The notes under the pieces: model-generated | The model's database searches: none | Told to the model about the DNA's origin: nothing | The model's input: the letters and a program-made list of their open reading frames with translations, nothing else | Source of the DNA: Roseobacter cerasinus | Lineage (GTDB): Bacteria; Pseudomonadota; Alphaproteobacteria; Rhodobacterales; Rhodobacteraceae | Direction of reading: 5' to 3' | Length of the DNA stretch: 64,000 bases | NCBI RefSeq assembly: GCF_009811755.1 | Contig: NZ_BLIV01000003.1 | Location: 372,001 to 436,000 of the forward strand | In this document: positions 34,183-42,968 of the stretch, piece after piece | How the letters are laid out: each line of letters begins with the position of its first letter | Numbering within the stretch: the first letter of the stretch is position 1 | Translations under genes and position numbers: made by a program

Positions 34183-34977
34183 GTGGCCGAGACGGCAGAA
34201 AAATGGTCAGATCTCGCGGTGCGCATGGGCTCTGGTGCGGCCATGGTTGTGCTGGGTCTGGCCGGGGTCTGGGCCGGTGGCCACGTCTTCCACGTGATGG
34301 TTGCGGCGATCTGCGGCATCATGGTGTGGGAACTGGCCGTCATGATCAAGGCGCCGGACCGCGTGCCGTTGCAGATGGGGCTGCTCACAGGGGCCGCGCT
34401 GCTGCTGGCGAGCTACCTGCCGGCGGGGTTTGCGCTGCCGATCCTTCTGGCCTCGGCGCTGGTGGGCTTTGGTCAGCTGATCCGCTTCCGCACGATCTAC
34501 ATGGTCTTCACGGTCATGGTGCTGCTGGCGGGCTTTGGCATGATGGCGGTGCGCGACACGCTTGGGTTCAACTGGATGCTGTGGATGGTGCTGGTTGTCG
34601 TGGCAACCGATGTGGTCGGCTATTTCGCGGGCCGCATGATCGGCGGGCCAAAGTTCTGGCCGCGCGTCAGCCCCAAGAAAACCTGGGCTGGCACCGGCTT
34701 TGGCTGGGTTGGGGCGGGTCTGGTTGGCGCGCTTTTCATGGCAAACACCGGGGCGGGGCCGCAGCTCATCGGGATTTCGGTCGCGGTCTCCATGGCCAGC
34801 CAGATGGGCGACATTGCCGAAAGTGCGATCAAGCGCCGGGTCGGGGTCAAGGACAGTTCCAACCTGATCCCCGGGCACGGCGGGCTGCTCGACCGGTTCG
34901 ATGGCATGTTGGGGGCAGCCATCTTCCTGCTGATCATCGGCGGGCCACTCATCGGCTCCACCGTGATGCTGAGGTAG
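34183..34977 (+). CDS. cdsA: Phosphatidate cytidylyltransferase
   Basis: 264 residues, GTG start at 34183 chosen because it lies five bases after uppS and gives the expected length. It is an integral membrane protein with about eight hydrophobic segments and the C-terminal signature GVKDSSNLIPGHGGLLDRFD. It makes CDP-diacylglycerol from phosphatidic acid and CTP for phospholipid synthesis. A long open frame also covers this gene in another phase (from 34203) but is an artefact that runs into dxr. Confidence 0.93.
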   Translation: MAETAEKWSDLAVRMGSGAAMVVLGLAGVWAGGHVFHVMVAAICGIMVWELAVMIKAPDRVPLQMGLLTGAALLLASYLPAGFALPILLASALVGFGQLIRFRTIYMVFTVMVLLAGFGMMAVRDTLGFNWMLWMVLVVVATDVVGYFAGRMIGGPKFWPRVSPKKTWAGTGFGWVGAGLVGALFMANTGAGPQLIGISVAVSMASQMGDIAESAIKRRVGVKDSSNLIPGHGGLLDRFDGMLGAAIFLLIIGGPLIGSTVMLR

Positions 34978-34979
34978 TT

Positions 34980-36152
34980 GTGCGGCGGGTCAGCATCCTC
35001 GGAGCGACTGGCTCCATCGGGCAAAACACAATTGATCTGATCGCGCGGGCGCCGGAAGACTATCACGTTATGGCGCTCACCGGGGCGGGCAACGTTGCCC
35101 AGCTGGCCGCTGATGCGCGGCGCCTTGGGGCGGATGTAGCCGTTACCGCTCATGACCATTTGCTGGAGGATCTGCGCGCCGCGCTGGCGGGCAGCGCGGT
35201 GGAAGCCGCCGCCGGGACGCAGGCGATCATCGATGCCGCCGCCCGTCCGGCTGATTGGGTCATGTCGGCGATTGTGGGGGCGGCGGGGCTGGCGCCTGGG
35301 CTGGCCGCACTGGCGCAGGGTGGCACATTGGCGCTGGCCAACAAGGAATCGCTGGTCTGCGCAGGCCAACTCATGCTCACCACGGCCAAGACGCACAACG
35401 CGCGGCTCTTGCCTGTGGACAGCGAGCATTCGGCGGTCTTCCAAGGATTGGTCGGTGAGGACATGGCCGCGGTTGAACGGATCATCATCACCGCAAGTGG
35501 CGGCGCTTTTCGCGACTGGCCCATAGAGAAATTGGCGAAGGCCACGCTGGCCGAGGCGTCCAGTCATCCGAATTGGGACATGGGGCAGCGTATCACCATC
35601 GATTCCGCCTCCATGTTCAACAAGGCGATGGAACTGATTGAAACAAAGGAGTTTTTCGGCGTCCCCCCTGCGCAGATCGAGGTGCTGGTGCACCCCGAAT
35701 CGCTGATCCACGCCATGGTTGGCTTTCGCGATGGCGCCCTGATGGCCCACGTGGGCCCGCCGGATATGCGGCACGCCATCGGCTATGCGCTGCACTGGCC
35801 GGAGCGGCGTAACCTGCCGGTGGAGCGGCTCGATCTCGCGCAGATCGGTCAGTTGAGTTTTCAGGCCCCGTGCGAGACCCGCTGGCCCGCCCTGCGTTTG
35901 GCGCGCGAGGTGATGGAAACGGGCGGCCTGGCCGGAGCGGTGTTCAACGCCGCCAAGGAAGCGGCGCTGGATGCGTTCATCGCCGAAGAGATCCGCTTTA
36001 ACGAGATGGCCATCGTTGTCGAAGAGGTTCTGACGCGGATGTCAGCGGCGTCAGACCACATTGCGGGTGAGATGACCCTTGATAACGTGGCCCAGATCGA
36101 CCATCTGGCACGACAAGAGGCCCGTGCGGTCATGAAGAGCAGAGCAGGGTAG
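34980..36152 (+). CDS. dxr: 1-deoxy-D-xylulose 5-phosphate reductoisomerase
   Basis: 390 residues, GTG start at 34980 only two bases after the cdsA stop, which places the NADPH motif SILGATGSIGQNT at residues 5-17 as in the family. Other marks are LANKESLVCAG, LPVDSEHSAVFQ, ITASGGAFRDWP and HPNWDMGQRITIDSASMFNK. It is the second step of the MEP route to isopentenyl diphosphate, which supplies uppS and miaA in this window. Confidence 0.96.
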   Translation: MRRVSILGATGSIGQNTIDLIARAPEDYHVMALTGAGNVAQLAADARRLGADVAVTAHDHLLEDLRAALAGSAVEAAAGTQAIIDAAARPADWVMSAIVGAAGLAPGLAALAQGGTLALANKESLVCAGQLMLTTAKTHNARLLPVDSEHSAVFQGLVGEDMAAVERIIITASGGAFRDWPIEKLAKATLAEASSHPNWDMGQRITIDSASMFNKAMELIETKEFFGVPPAQIEVLVHPESLIHAMVGFRDGALMAHVGPPDMRHAIGYALHWPERRNLPVERLDLAQIGQLSFQAPCETRWPALRLAREVMETGGLAGAVFNAAKEAALDAFIAEEIRFNEMAIVVEEVLTRMSAASDHIAGEMTLDNVAQIDHLARQEARAVMKSRAG

Positions 36153-36155
36153 GTT

Positions 36156-37508
36156 TTGGACATTTTTACGCTGATCCCGCAGTTTGGCGGGCTGGTCTGG
36201 ACCATCGCCGCCTTTGTGGTGGCGCTGTCGGTGATCGTGGCGATCCACGAATACGGGCATTATATTGTGGGCCGCTGGTCGGGCATTCATGCGGATGTCT
36301 TTTCCATCGGGTTTGGGCCGGTGCTGTGGTCCCACGTGGACAGGCGCGGCACCCGCTGGCAGATCGCCGCGCTGCCCTTTGGTGGCTATGTGAAATTCGC
36401 AGGCGATGCCAATGCCGCCTCCGGTAAGGACGAGGCCGCCATGGCCGAGGCGCAGGCCGACCCCGCGCGGCTGCGCGCCACCATGCACGGCGCGCCGCTT
36501 TGGGCTCGGACCGCAACCGTGGCGGCGGGTCCGATCTTCAACTTCGCGCTCTCCATTGTGGTCTTTGCCGCTGTGATCGTGACGAGCGGCGTGTCGCGCG
36601 ACCCCTTGACCGTTGGCGAACTGCGCCCCCTGCCGGTGGAAATTCGCGGGCTGCAGACTGGAGATGAGATCATTGGAATCAACGGGGAGGCCATCCCAAG
36701 CACAGAAGACGCGGTCGCCTATTCCGCTTTTATTGATGCGCTGCCGTTGCAGCCGCAACTGGACTATACGGTGGTGCGGGAGGGCTCTGAACGCATCGTG
36801 CGAGGCGCCTATCTGCTGCCGCCGCTGGTGTCGGCGGTGACCCCGCAAAGCGCTGCTTTGGGAGCGGGTCTGGAAGTCGATGATGTGATCATCGTCGTGG
36901 ATGACACACCCATCTTTGCCTTCGATCAGTTGAAGGAGAAGGTAGAGGGCGGCAATGGTGCGCCTCTGGCCCTACGCGTGTGGCGCGACGGTGAAGAACT
37001 GGATATGACGCTGACCCCACGTCGAGTGGATGAACCTCAGCCGGGTGGCGGGTTCGCAACGCAATGGCGGATTGGAATTGCGGGTGGTCTGGCCTTTGAA
37101 CCTGCAACCGAAACGCCCGGTGTGGGCGCGGCCTTGGCCAGCGGTGCGCGGCAGACGGTGCGCATCATCGAGGGCTCGCTGAGCGGGTTGGCGCATATGA
37201 TCACGGGGGCCATCAGCACCTGCAACCTCAGCGGGCCCATTGGCATCGCGCAGACCTCGGGTGCTATGGCCAGCCAGGGGGCGCAGTCGTTCATCTGGTT
37301 CATCGCGGTGCTGAGCACGGCCGTGGGGCTGCTGAACCTCTTCCCGGTCCCCGCCCTTGATGGCGGGCATCTGGTCTTCTATGCCTATGAGGCGGTTGCG
37401 GGCAAACCACCCAGCGACAAGGCGTTGCAAGTGCTGATGACGCTGGGATTTGCGACGGTGCTGAGCCTGATGCTTTTCGCACTTGGGAATGATGTATTCT
37501 GCCCATAA
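36156..37508 (+). CDS. rseP: Site-2 metalloprotease RseP
   Basis: 450 residues with a TTG start three bases after dxr. The zinc-binding HEYGH is at residues 31-35 in the first membrane helix, two PDZ-like domains lie near residues 115-200 and 210-280, and the C-terminal NLFPVPALDGGHL supplies the third ligand. RseP cleaves anti-sigma factors and signal peptides within the inner membrane and controls envelope stress. Position before bamA is conserved in many Proteobacteria. Confidence 0.94.
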   Translation: MDIFTLIPQFGGLVWTIAAFVVALSVIVAIHEYGHYIVGRWSGIHADVFSIGFGPVLWSHVDRRGTRWQIAALPFGGYVKFAGDANAASGKDEAAMAEAQADPARLRATMHGAPLWARTATVAAGPIFNFALSIVVFAAVIVTSGVSRDPLTVGELRPLPVEIRGLQTGDEIIGINGEAIPSTEDAVAYSAFIDALPLQPQLDYTVVREGSERIVRGAYLLPPLVSAVTPQSAALGAGLEVDDVIIVVDDTPIFAFDQLKEKVEGGNGAPLALRVWRDGEELDMTLTPRRVDEPQPGGGFATQWRIGIAGGLAFEPATETPGVGAALASGARQTVRIIEGSLSGLAHMITGAISTCNLSGPIGIAQTSGAMASQGAQSFIWFIAVLSTAVGLLNLFPVPALDGGHLVFYAYEAVAGKPPSDKALQVLMTLGFATVLSLMLFALGNDVFCP

Positions 37509-37608
37509 GGCACCTCTACCCCGCCCAATCGTCCTGTTTTTGCCACATTTGATCAAAGAGTGGCCGCATTCTGCGTGTACGCCATGGGTATCGAAACGGA
37601 GAGATCCC

Positions 37609-37752
37609 ATGCAAACGATCAACAACGGATACCGTAGCCTGAGCCTCCTGGTGGATTTGAACCGGGATAGGATGCTCTATTTTGGAGCCATCGCGCTGTC
37701 GCTGGGTGCCGCGTCCTGGATCACCACGGCCTTGGGTCAGGCCCTCCACTGA
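37609..37752 (+). CDS. 47-residue small membrane protein
   Basis: ATG at 37609 preceded by GGAG. The protein begins MQTINNGYRSLSLLVDLNRD and ends in one hydrophobic segment (MLYFGAIALSLGAASWITTA) with a short tail. The frame is open further upstream but that part is unlike protein. It lies between rseP and bamA. Function unknown; the orderly ribosome site and codon use support translation. Confidence 0.65.
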   Translation: MQTINNGYRSLSLLVDLNRDRMLYFGAIALSLGAASWITTALGQALH

Positions 37753-37831
37753 GGCCGAAAAGCAACACAGGTCGCGCGCGACCTATGGCCCACTGCGGGC
37801 GCATCTAGTGAGTCGATAATTTCTGACCACA

Positions 37832-37863
37832 TGGTTTTGACAAAACCAACCTTTGCCGATACT
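37832..37863 (+). promoter_or_regulatory. bamA promoter with overlapping palindrome
   Basis: A perfect palindrome TGGTTTTG-A-CAAAACCA (37832-37848) contains a consensus -35 TTGACA (37837-37842). A -10-like GATACT follows at 37858-37863, spacing 15. The palindrome would let a dimeric repressor cover the -35. Confidence 0.5.
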
Positions 37864-37899
37864 CAGTTAACCATAAAGTACTGAGCATCGGGGCAGATC

Positions 37900-40257
37900 A
37901 TGAATTGGGCAAATCGGGGCGCGGACCCGCGTGTTTCCGGCCGCAGCAGAACAGTTGCGACGTCGGTTCGGACAGTCGGGTTTTGTCTGGCCATTTCGGC
38001 ACTTTCCATCGCGCAGCCCTCGCCAGCGCAGGTCCGGCAATTCCAGCTGAATTCCATTGCGATCGACGGCAATCTGCGCGTCGGCGATGCGGCCATCCTG
38101 ACCCGCGCGGGCATCGCGCCGGGTCAGACTGTCAGCGCGGCAGAGCTGAATGCGGCGCTCCAGCGGCTGGTCGACTCAGGTCTTTTTGAAAGCGTTGATT
38201 TCGACCCGACCAACAACGGCCTGCAGATCACCGTGGTGGAGTTTCCAACCATCAACCGGATCAGTTTCGAGGGCAACCGACGTCTCAATGACGAGGCGTT
38301 GTCCGCTGCGATCAACTCCAGCGAACGGCGCGTCTTCAACCCGGCCCAGGTGGAGCGGGATGCGGATCTGATTGCAGATGCCTATGCGACGCAGGGGCGG
38401 CTCTCCGCCCGGGTGTCGCCCACGATCATTCGCCGGTCAGACAACAGGGTCGATCTGGTGTTCGAGGTCCTCGAAGGTGACAACATCGAAATCGAACGTC
38501 TGAGCTTTGTCGGCAATCGCGCGTTTAGTGACCGTCGCCTGCGCCGTGTGCTTGAGACCAAACAGGCAGGGTTGCTGCGCAGCTTGATTCGGGCGGACAC
38601 TCTGGTCGAGGACCGTATTGAATTTGATCGCCAGCTGCTGCGGGATTTCTACCTGTCGCGCGGCTATGTCGATTTCCGCATCAATTCGGTGAATGCCCAG
38701 CTGACCGAAGAGCGGGACGGCTATTTCCTGGTCTTCAATGTTCAGGAAGGTCAGCGCTTCCGTTTTGGTGAGATCACGGCGACCAGCGACCTCCCTGGTG
38801 TGGATGCGGACGCGTATCTGGATATCGTGAAGGTCAAACCCGGTGTGACCTATTCTCCGTCTCTGTTGGAGAACGACATTGCGCGGCTGGAACGGCAGGC
38901 CCTGCGGGATGGTGTCGATTTCCTGCGTGTTGAACCGCGCGTGACACGGGATGACCGCAATCTGACCCTGAATGTCGAATACATGCTGACACGCGGGCCG
39001 CGCGTCTTTGTCGAGCGGATTGATATCGAAGGCAATACCACGACGCTGGATCAGGTCATCCGGCGCCAGTTCCGCAGCGTGGAAGGTGACCCGTTCAACC
39101 CGCGTGAGATCCGCGAAGCGGCGGAGCGCATTCGGGCCCTTGGCTATTTCGAGACTGCGGAGGTCAACGCCCGCGAAGGCTCGACCCCGGATCAGGTGGT
39201 TGTGGACGTGGATGTCGAAGAGGCACCGACAGGATCGTTCAGTTTCGGGGCGTCGTTCTCCAACAACGATGGTATTGGCTTTGCCATCCGGTTTGCCGAG
39301 GAAAATTTCTTAGGTCGCGGTCAGCGCGTTGGCGTCACGGTCTCGACAACCGAAGATTCGGAGCGATACAGATTGAACTTCGTCGAACCAGCCTTCCTGG
39401 GACGCGATGTTGCGTTTGGTTTCAATCTTGATCTGAATGAAACCGATAGCTCCTTTACAACGTTTGATACCAAACGATTCCGTTTCCAGCCGTCCCTGAC
39501 CTACCCGGTTGGTGAGAACTCCACCTTGCAGCTGCGCTACACCATCGAACAGTCTGAGATGCTGGTCCGGGACACGCCGGAGAACGGGGCCGTGATCGGG
39601 AACGAGATTGCAGCGGGCAAGCAGGTCAGCAGCGCCATCGGCTATCAGTTCACCTACGACAGCCGGTTGCGCGGGCTGGACCCGAATTCCGGCTATCTGT
39701 TGCAGTTCTCGCAGGATTTCGCAGGTCTTGGCGGCGATTCCGAGTACATCAGAACCACAGCGCGCGCGGTTGGTGAAACCAAAGTCCTCAATGAAGAGAT
39801 CACCCTGCGCGCCTCGCTGGAAGGCGGCGCGCTGGCGTGGAGCGGTGGTGCGAACCGTGCAGTAGATCGTTTCCAGAACAACACCGATATCATTCGCGGA
39901 TTTGAACCAGGCGGGATTGGCCCGCGCGATGTGTCGCGCAGTGATGAGGACCCTCTGGGCGGCAACCTCTACGTCGCGGCGCGGTTTGATGCAGAGTTTC
40001 CCATTGGTATTCCGGAGGAGTTTGGCATCACCGGCGGGCTTTTCTACGATGTGGGCAATGTGTGGGATCTGAGCGACGTGAATACGGCGGGCGGTACCAT
40101 TGTCGGCGAAGGTGGCTCTTTCCGTCACGTGATTGGCTTCTCGATCCTGTGGGACACGCCCATCGGCCCTCTGCGCTTCAACTTCTCTGAAGCGATCAAG
40201 AAAGAGGATTTTGACCGCGACCAGACGTTCGAGTTCACACTGAACACGACCTTCTGA
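37900..40257 (+). CDS. bamA: Outer membrane protein assembly factor BamA
   Basis: 785 residues. The signal peptide ends near residue 43 (QPSPAQ). Five POTRA domains follow (residues ~45-440; for example NRISFEGNRRLNDEAL and VERIDIEGNTTTLDQVIRR), then the C-terminal beta-barrel with NTDIIRGFEPGGIGPRD and a final phenylalanine that is the outer membrane insertion signal. BamA is the core of the BAM machine inserting beta-barrel proteins. It heads the run bamA-skp-fabZ-lpxA-lpxI-lpxB and has its own promoter. Confidence 0.97.
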   Translation: MNWANRGADPRVSGRSRTVATSVRTVGFCLAISALSIAQPSPAQVRQFQLNSIAIDGNLRVGDAAILTRAGIAPGQTVSAAELNAALQRLVDSGLFESVDFDPTNNGLQITVVEFPTINRISFEGNRRLNDEALSAAINSSERRVFNPAQVERDADLIADAYATQGRLSARVSPTIIRRSDNRVDLVFEVLEGDNIEIERLSFVGNRAFSDRRLRRVLETKQAGLLRSLIRADTLVEDRIEFDRQLLRDFYLSRGYVDFRINSVNAQLTEERDGYFLVFNVQEGQRFRFGEITATSDLPGVDADAYLDIVKVKPGVTYSPSLLENDIARLERQALRDGVDFLRVEPRVTRDDRNLTLNVEYMLTRGPRVFVERIDIEGNTTTLDQVIRRQFRSVEGDPFNPREIREAAERIRALGYFETAEVNAREGSTPDQVVVDVDVEEAPTGSFSFGASFSNNDGIGFAIRFAEENFLGRGQRVGVTVSTTEDSERYRLNFVEPAFLGRDVAFGFNLDLNETDSSFTTFDTKRFRFQPSLTYPVGENSTLQLRYTIEQSEMLVRDTPENGAVIGNEIAAGKQVSSAIGYQFTYDSRLRGLDPNSGYLLQFSQDFAGLGGDSEYIRTTARAVGETKVLNEEITLRASLEGGALAWSGGANRAVDRFQNNTDIIRGFEPGGIGPRDVSRSDEDPLGGNLYVAARFDAEFPIGIPEEFGITGGLFYDVGNVWDLSDVNTAGGTIVGEGGSFRHVIGFSILWDTPIGPLRFNFSEAIKKEDFDRDQTFEFTLNTTF

Positions 40258-40261
40258 TGCC

Positions 40262-40822
40262 ATGACACGGATGGCGGGCATCCTTCCGGTCCTGCTGGCG
40301 GTCATCTGTCTGCTCATGCCGCCGCAGCCTGCTGCGGCACAGCGGATCGGCCCGGTTCAGAGCCCCATTCTGACCATCGATTCGGACCGTTTGTTTGCCG
40401 AAAGTGAATACGGCAAGCGCACCGTGGTCGAGTTTGAGACGCTTGGAGCAGAACTCGCGGCTGAGAACCGGCAGATTGAGCAGGCGCTACAAGACGAAGA
40501 GCAGGCTCTGACGGAGCAGCGCGGCACCATGGAGGCCGATGCCTTTCGCGCGCTGGCGGATGCATTTGACGAAAAAGTGCAAAACACCCGCCGGACACAG
40601 GATGCCAAGACCCGGGAACTCAACCAGGCACTTGAGCAGAGACGGGGGGTGTTCCTGAAGGCTGCGGCCCCTGTGCTGGAGACACTGATGCGCGAGGCTG
40701 GAGCGGCTGTGGTGATGGAACAGCGCTCTGTGTTTCTGAGCCTCAACGCGATTGACATCACCGATGTTGCGATTGAGCGGCTGGACGCTGTTCTGGGCGA
40801 AGGGGAGAGCCCCGCGGACTAG
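40262..40822 (+). CDS. OmpH/Skp-family periplasmic chaperone
   Basis: 186 residues, start four bases after bamA. A signal peptide (MTRMAGILPVLLAVICLL, ending PAAAQ) precedes a short beta element (PILTIDSDRLF) and a long coiled-coil helical arm rich in Glu, Gln and Arg (residues 65-140), then a return strand (AGAAVVMEQRSVFLSLNAID). It is the Skp design: a trimeric chaperone that carries unfolded outer membrane proteins to BamA, which explains the linkage. Confidence 0.9.
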   Translation: MTRMAGILPVLLAVICLLMPPQPAAAQRIGPVQSPILTIDSDRLFAESEYGKRTVVEFETLGAELAAENRQIEQALQDEEQALTEQRGTMEADAFRALADAFDEKVQNTRRTQDAKTRELNQALEQRRGVFLKAAAPVLETLMREAGAAVVMEQRSVFLSLNAIDITDVAIERLDAVLGEGESPAD

Positions 40823-40918
40823 ACCGCGTGGACGCCTTCGGTTCATTGCCGTGCTTGCTCCGCTGCCCCGGTCTTGCTACGGAAGAGGCAAGCCCTTGAA
40901 CACAAAAGGACAGCAGAG

Positions 40919-41389
40919 ATGACAGACACAGCCGCAGGCACCCTCGTTTCAGCCGATATCCAACTGATCCAGCGTATTCTTCCGCATCGATACCCCTTCC
41001 TGCTGGTGGACCGCGTTGTTGATATCGATGGCACCTCCTCGGCACGCGGTATCAAAAATGTCACCATGAACGAGCCGCATTTTCAGGGGCATTTTCCAGG
41101 GCTGCCGATCATGCCGGGTGTCACGATCGTCGAAGCCATGGCGCAGGCATCAGCCGTGATGGTGGGTGTGTCGCTGAACATGGCGGATCAGGATATGAAG
41201 GTCTATTTTATGGCCATCGATAAGGCCAAGTTTCGTCGCAAGGTGGTGCCGGGGGATGTGTTGCAGATGCAGATCGAGACTCTGCGCGGCAAGCCGGGTG
41301 GCAAGGTCTGGCGCTTTGGCGGCACCGCTACGGTCGACGGCGAAATGGCAGCCGAGTGTGAGTTCACAGCCATGATGGACCTGGGATAG
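40919..41389 (+). CDS. fabZ: 3-hydroxyacyl-[acyl-carrier-protein] dehydratase
   Basis: 156 residues from the ATG at 40919 with AAAAGGA before it. The hotdog signature is clear: [14 protein letters not shown] and [18 protein letters not shown], with the catalytic histidine in GHFPG and the glutamate in IVEAMAQ. It dehydrates 3-hydroxyacyl-ACP in fatty acid synthesis and competes with LpxA for hydroxyacyl-ACP, which accounts for its place in this cluster. lpxD, usually between skp and fabZ, is absent here. Confidence 0.95.
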   Translation: MTDTAAGTLVSADIQLIQRILPHRYPFLLVDRVVDIDGTSSARGIKNVTMNEPHFQGHFPGLPIMPGVTIVEAMAQASAVMVGVSLNMADQDMKVYFMAIDKAKFRRKVVPGDVLQMQIETLRGKPGGKVWRFGGTATVDGEMAAECEFTAMMDLG

Positions 41390-41394
41390 CGGCC

Positions 41395-42177
41395 GTGGGC
41401 AATATACACCCCAGCGCGGTGATCGAGGAGGGCGCCCGCATCGATCCGACGGCGATGATTGGTCCGTTTTGCTGCGTCGGGCCGCAGGTCGTGCTTGGCG
41501 CAGGCGTGCATCTCAAGAGTCATGTGGTGGTCACCGGCCAGACAGACGTGGGTGATGAGACCGTAATTTTTCCCTTTTCAGTGATCGGCGAGATCCCGCA
41601 AGACTTGAAGTTCAAGGGTGAGGCGACGCAGCTGATCATCGGCAAGCGCAATCGCATCCGTGAACATGTGACCATGAATTGTGGCACCGAAGGCGGCGGC
41701 GGGGTCACCCGGATCGGCGATGACAATCTCTTCATGGCAGGCTGCCACATCGCCCATGATACGATGATCGGAAATCGCTGTGTGATCGTCAACTCGGTTG
41801 CGATCGCCGGACATTGCATTTTGGAGGATGACGTCATCGTTGGTGGGCTTTCGGGCGTGCATCAGTTCGTGCGCATCGGGCGCGGCGCGATCATCGGCGC
41901 GGTGACCATGGTGACCAATGACGTGATTCCATACGGTTTGGTACAGGCGCCCCGGGGCGAGCTTGATGGTCTGAATCTCGTGGGGCTGAAGCGGCGCGGC
42001 GTGGCCCGCTCGGACATCACAGCGTTGCGCGCGGCCTTTCAGATGCTAGCGCAGGGCGAGGGCACGTTCCATGACCGGGCGCGCCGCCTCAAGGAGGAGA
42101 CCACCAGCGACTATGTGCGCGAGATTGTGGATTTCATCCTGGCCGACAGTGACCGCCACTTCCTGACGCCGGGTTGA
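41395..42177 (+). CDS. lpxA: Acyl-ACP:UDP-N-acetylglucosamine O-acyltransferase
   Basis: 260 residues, GTG start five bases after fabZ. The protein is a left-handed beta-helix of hexapeptide repeats (IHPSAVIEEGARIDPTAMIG, IGKRNRIREHVTMN) with the catalytic histidine region GCHIAHDTMIGN. The C-terminal helical domain is intact. It adds the 3-hydroxyacyl chain to UDP-GlcNAc, the first step of lipid A. Its stop overlaps the lpxI start (TGATG). Confidence 0.96.
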   Translation: MGNIHPSAVIEEGARIDPTAMIGPFCCVGPQVVLGAGVHLKSHVVVTGQTDVGDETVIFPFSVIGEIPQDLKFKGEATQLIIGKRNRIREHVTMNCGTEGGGGVTRIGDDNLFMAGCHIAHDTMIGNRCVIVNSVAIAGHCILEDDVIVGGLSGVHQFVRIGRGAIIGAVTMVTNDVIPYGLVQAPRGELDGLNLVGLKRRGVARSDITALRAAFQMLAQGEGTFHDRARRLKEETTSDYVREIVDFILADSDRHFLTPG

Positions 42178-42968
42178 TGCTGGCGCTGATCGCAGGACGC
42201 GGCGGCCTGCCGGCCCGGATCGCGCAAGGGATGCCGCAAGCTCCCTTGGTCTGTGCGCTTCAGGGATTTGAACCGGAGGGGCTGGCACCCGATCTGACGT
42301 TCCGGCTGGAACAGATCGGCAGTCTATTGTCCCAATTGCAGCAACGCGGTGTCACGGATGTGTGTTTTTGCGGCGGTATCGAGCGCCCGCCGGTGGATCC
42401 GGCAGCCATTGATGCCGCGACCTTGCCGCTGGTGCCAAAGCTGATGGCGGCCATGGCTGCCGGTGATGATGGTGCGTTGCGGGCGGTGATTGGTATTTTC
42501 GAAGAGAAGGGCTTTGCTGTACGGGCGGCACATGAGTTGGTGCCTGATCTGCTTGTGCCCGAGGGTGTGCTGAGCGCGGCGCAACCGGATGAGCAGATGA
42601 CCTCCGACATGGCGCGCGGCAGCGAGGTGCTGGCGGTTCTTGCGCCGCTGGATGTGGGGCAGGGCTGTGTTGTTGGTGCGGGGCAGATCTGGGGGATCGA
42701 GACCTTGGGCGGGACCGACCACATGCTCCAGACCCTGCCGGAGGGGGCGGCCCGCGCGCGCGCGGTGCTGGTCAAGGGGCCCAAGCGCGGGCAGGATCTG
42801 CGGGTGGATATGCCGACCATCGGGCCTGACACGATGCACATGCTGGCGGAGGCCGGGTTGGCGGGTTTGATCGTGGAGGCCGGCCGCGTCATCCTGCTGG
42901 AACCTGAGGTCACCGTGGCTGCCGCAGATGCGGCGGGTCTGGTGCTCTGGTCCCGGCTGCCGGACTGA
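42177..42968 (+). CDS. lpxI: UDP-2,3-diacylglucosamine diphosphatase LpxI
   Basis: 263 residues, the LpxI type found in alphaproteobacteria rather than LpxH. It starts MLALIAGRGGLPARIAQ, and contains VTDVCFCGGIERPP, GDDGALRAVIGIFEEKGF and a late LLVKGPKRGQDLRVDMPTIG-like stretch (near residues 195-222). It hydrolyses UDP-diacylglucosamine to lipid X and UMP. Both junctions overlap the neighbouring lpx genes, so synthesis is coupled. Confidence 0.93.
   Translation: MLALIAGRGGLPARIAQGMPQAPLVCALQGFEPEGLAPDLTFRLEQIGSLLSQLQQRGVTDVCFCGGIERPPVDPAAIDAATLPLVPKLMAAMAAGDDGALRAVIGIFEEKGFAVRAAHELVPDLLVPEGVLSAAQPDEQMTSDMARGSEVLAVLAPLDVGQGCVVGAGQIWGIETLGGTDHMLQTLPEGAARARAVLVKGPKRGQDLRVDMPTIGPDTMHMLAEAGLAGLIVEAGRVILLEPEVTVAAADAAGLVLWSRLPD

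Noticed and set aside
34203-34979. Long open frame fused in phase to dxr
   Set aside because: It lies out of frame over cdsA and its product is low-complexity; dxr starts at the GTG at 34980 and cdsA explains the region.
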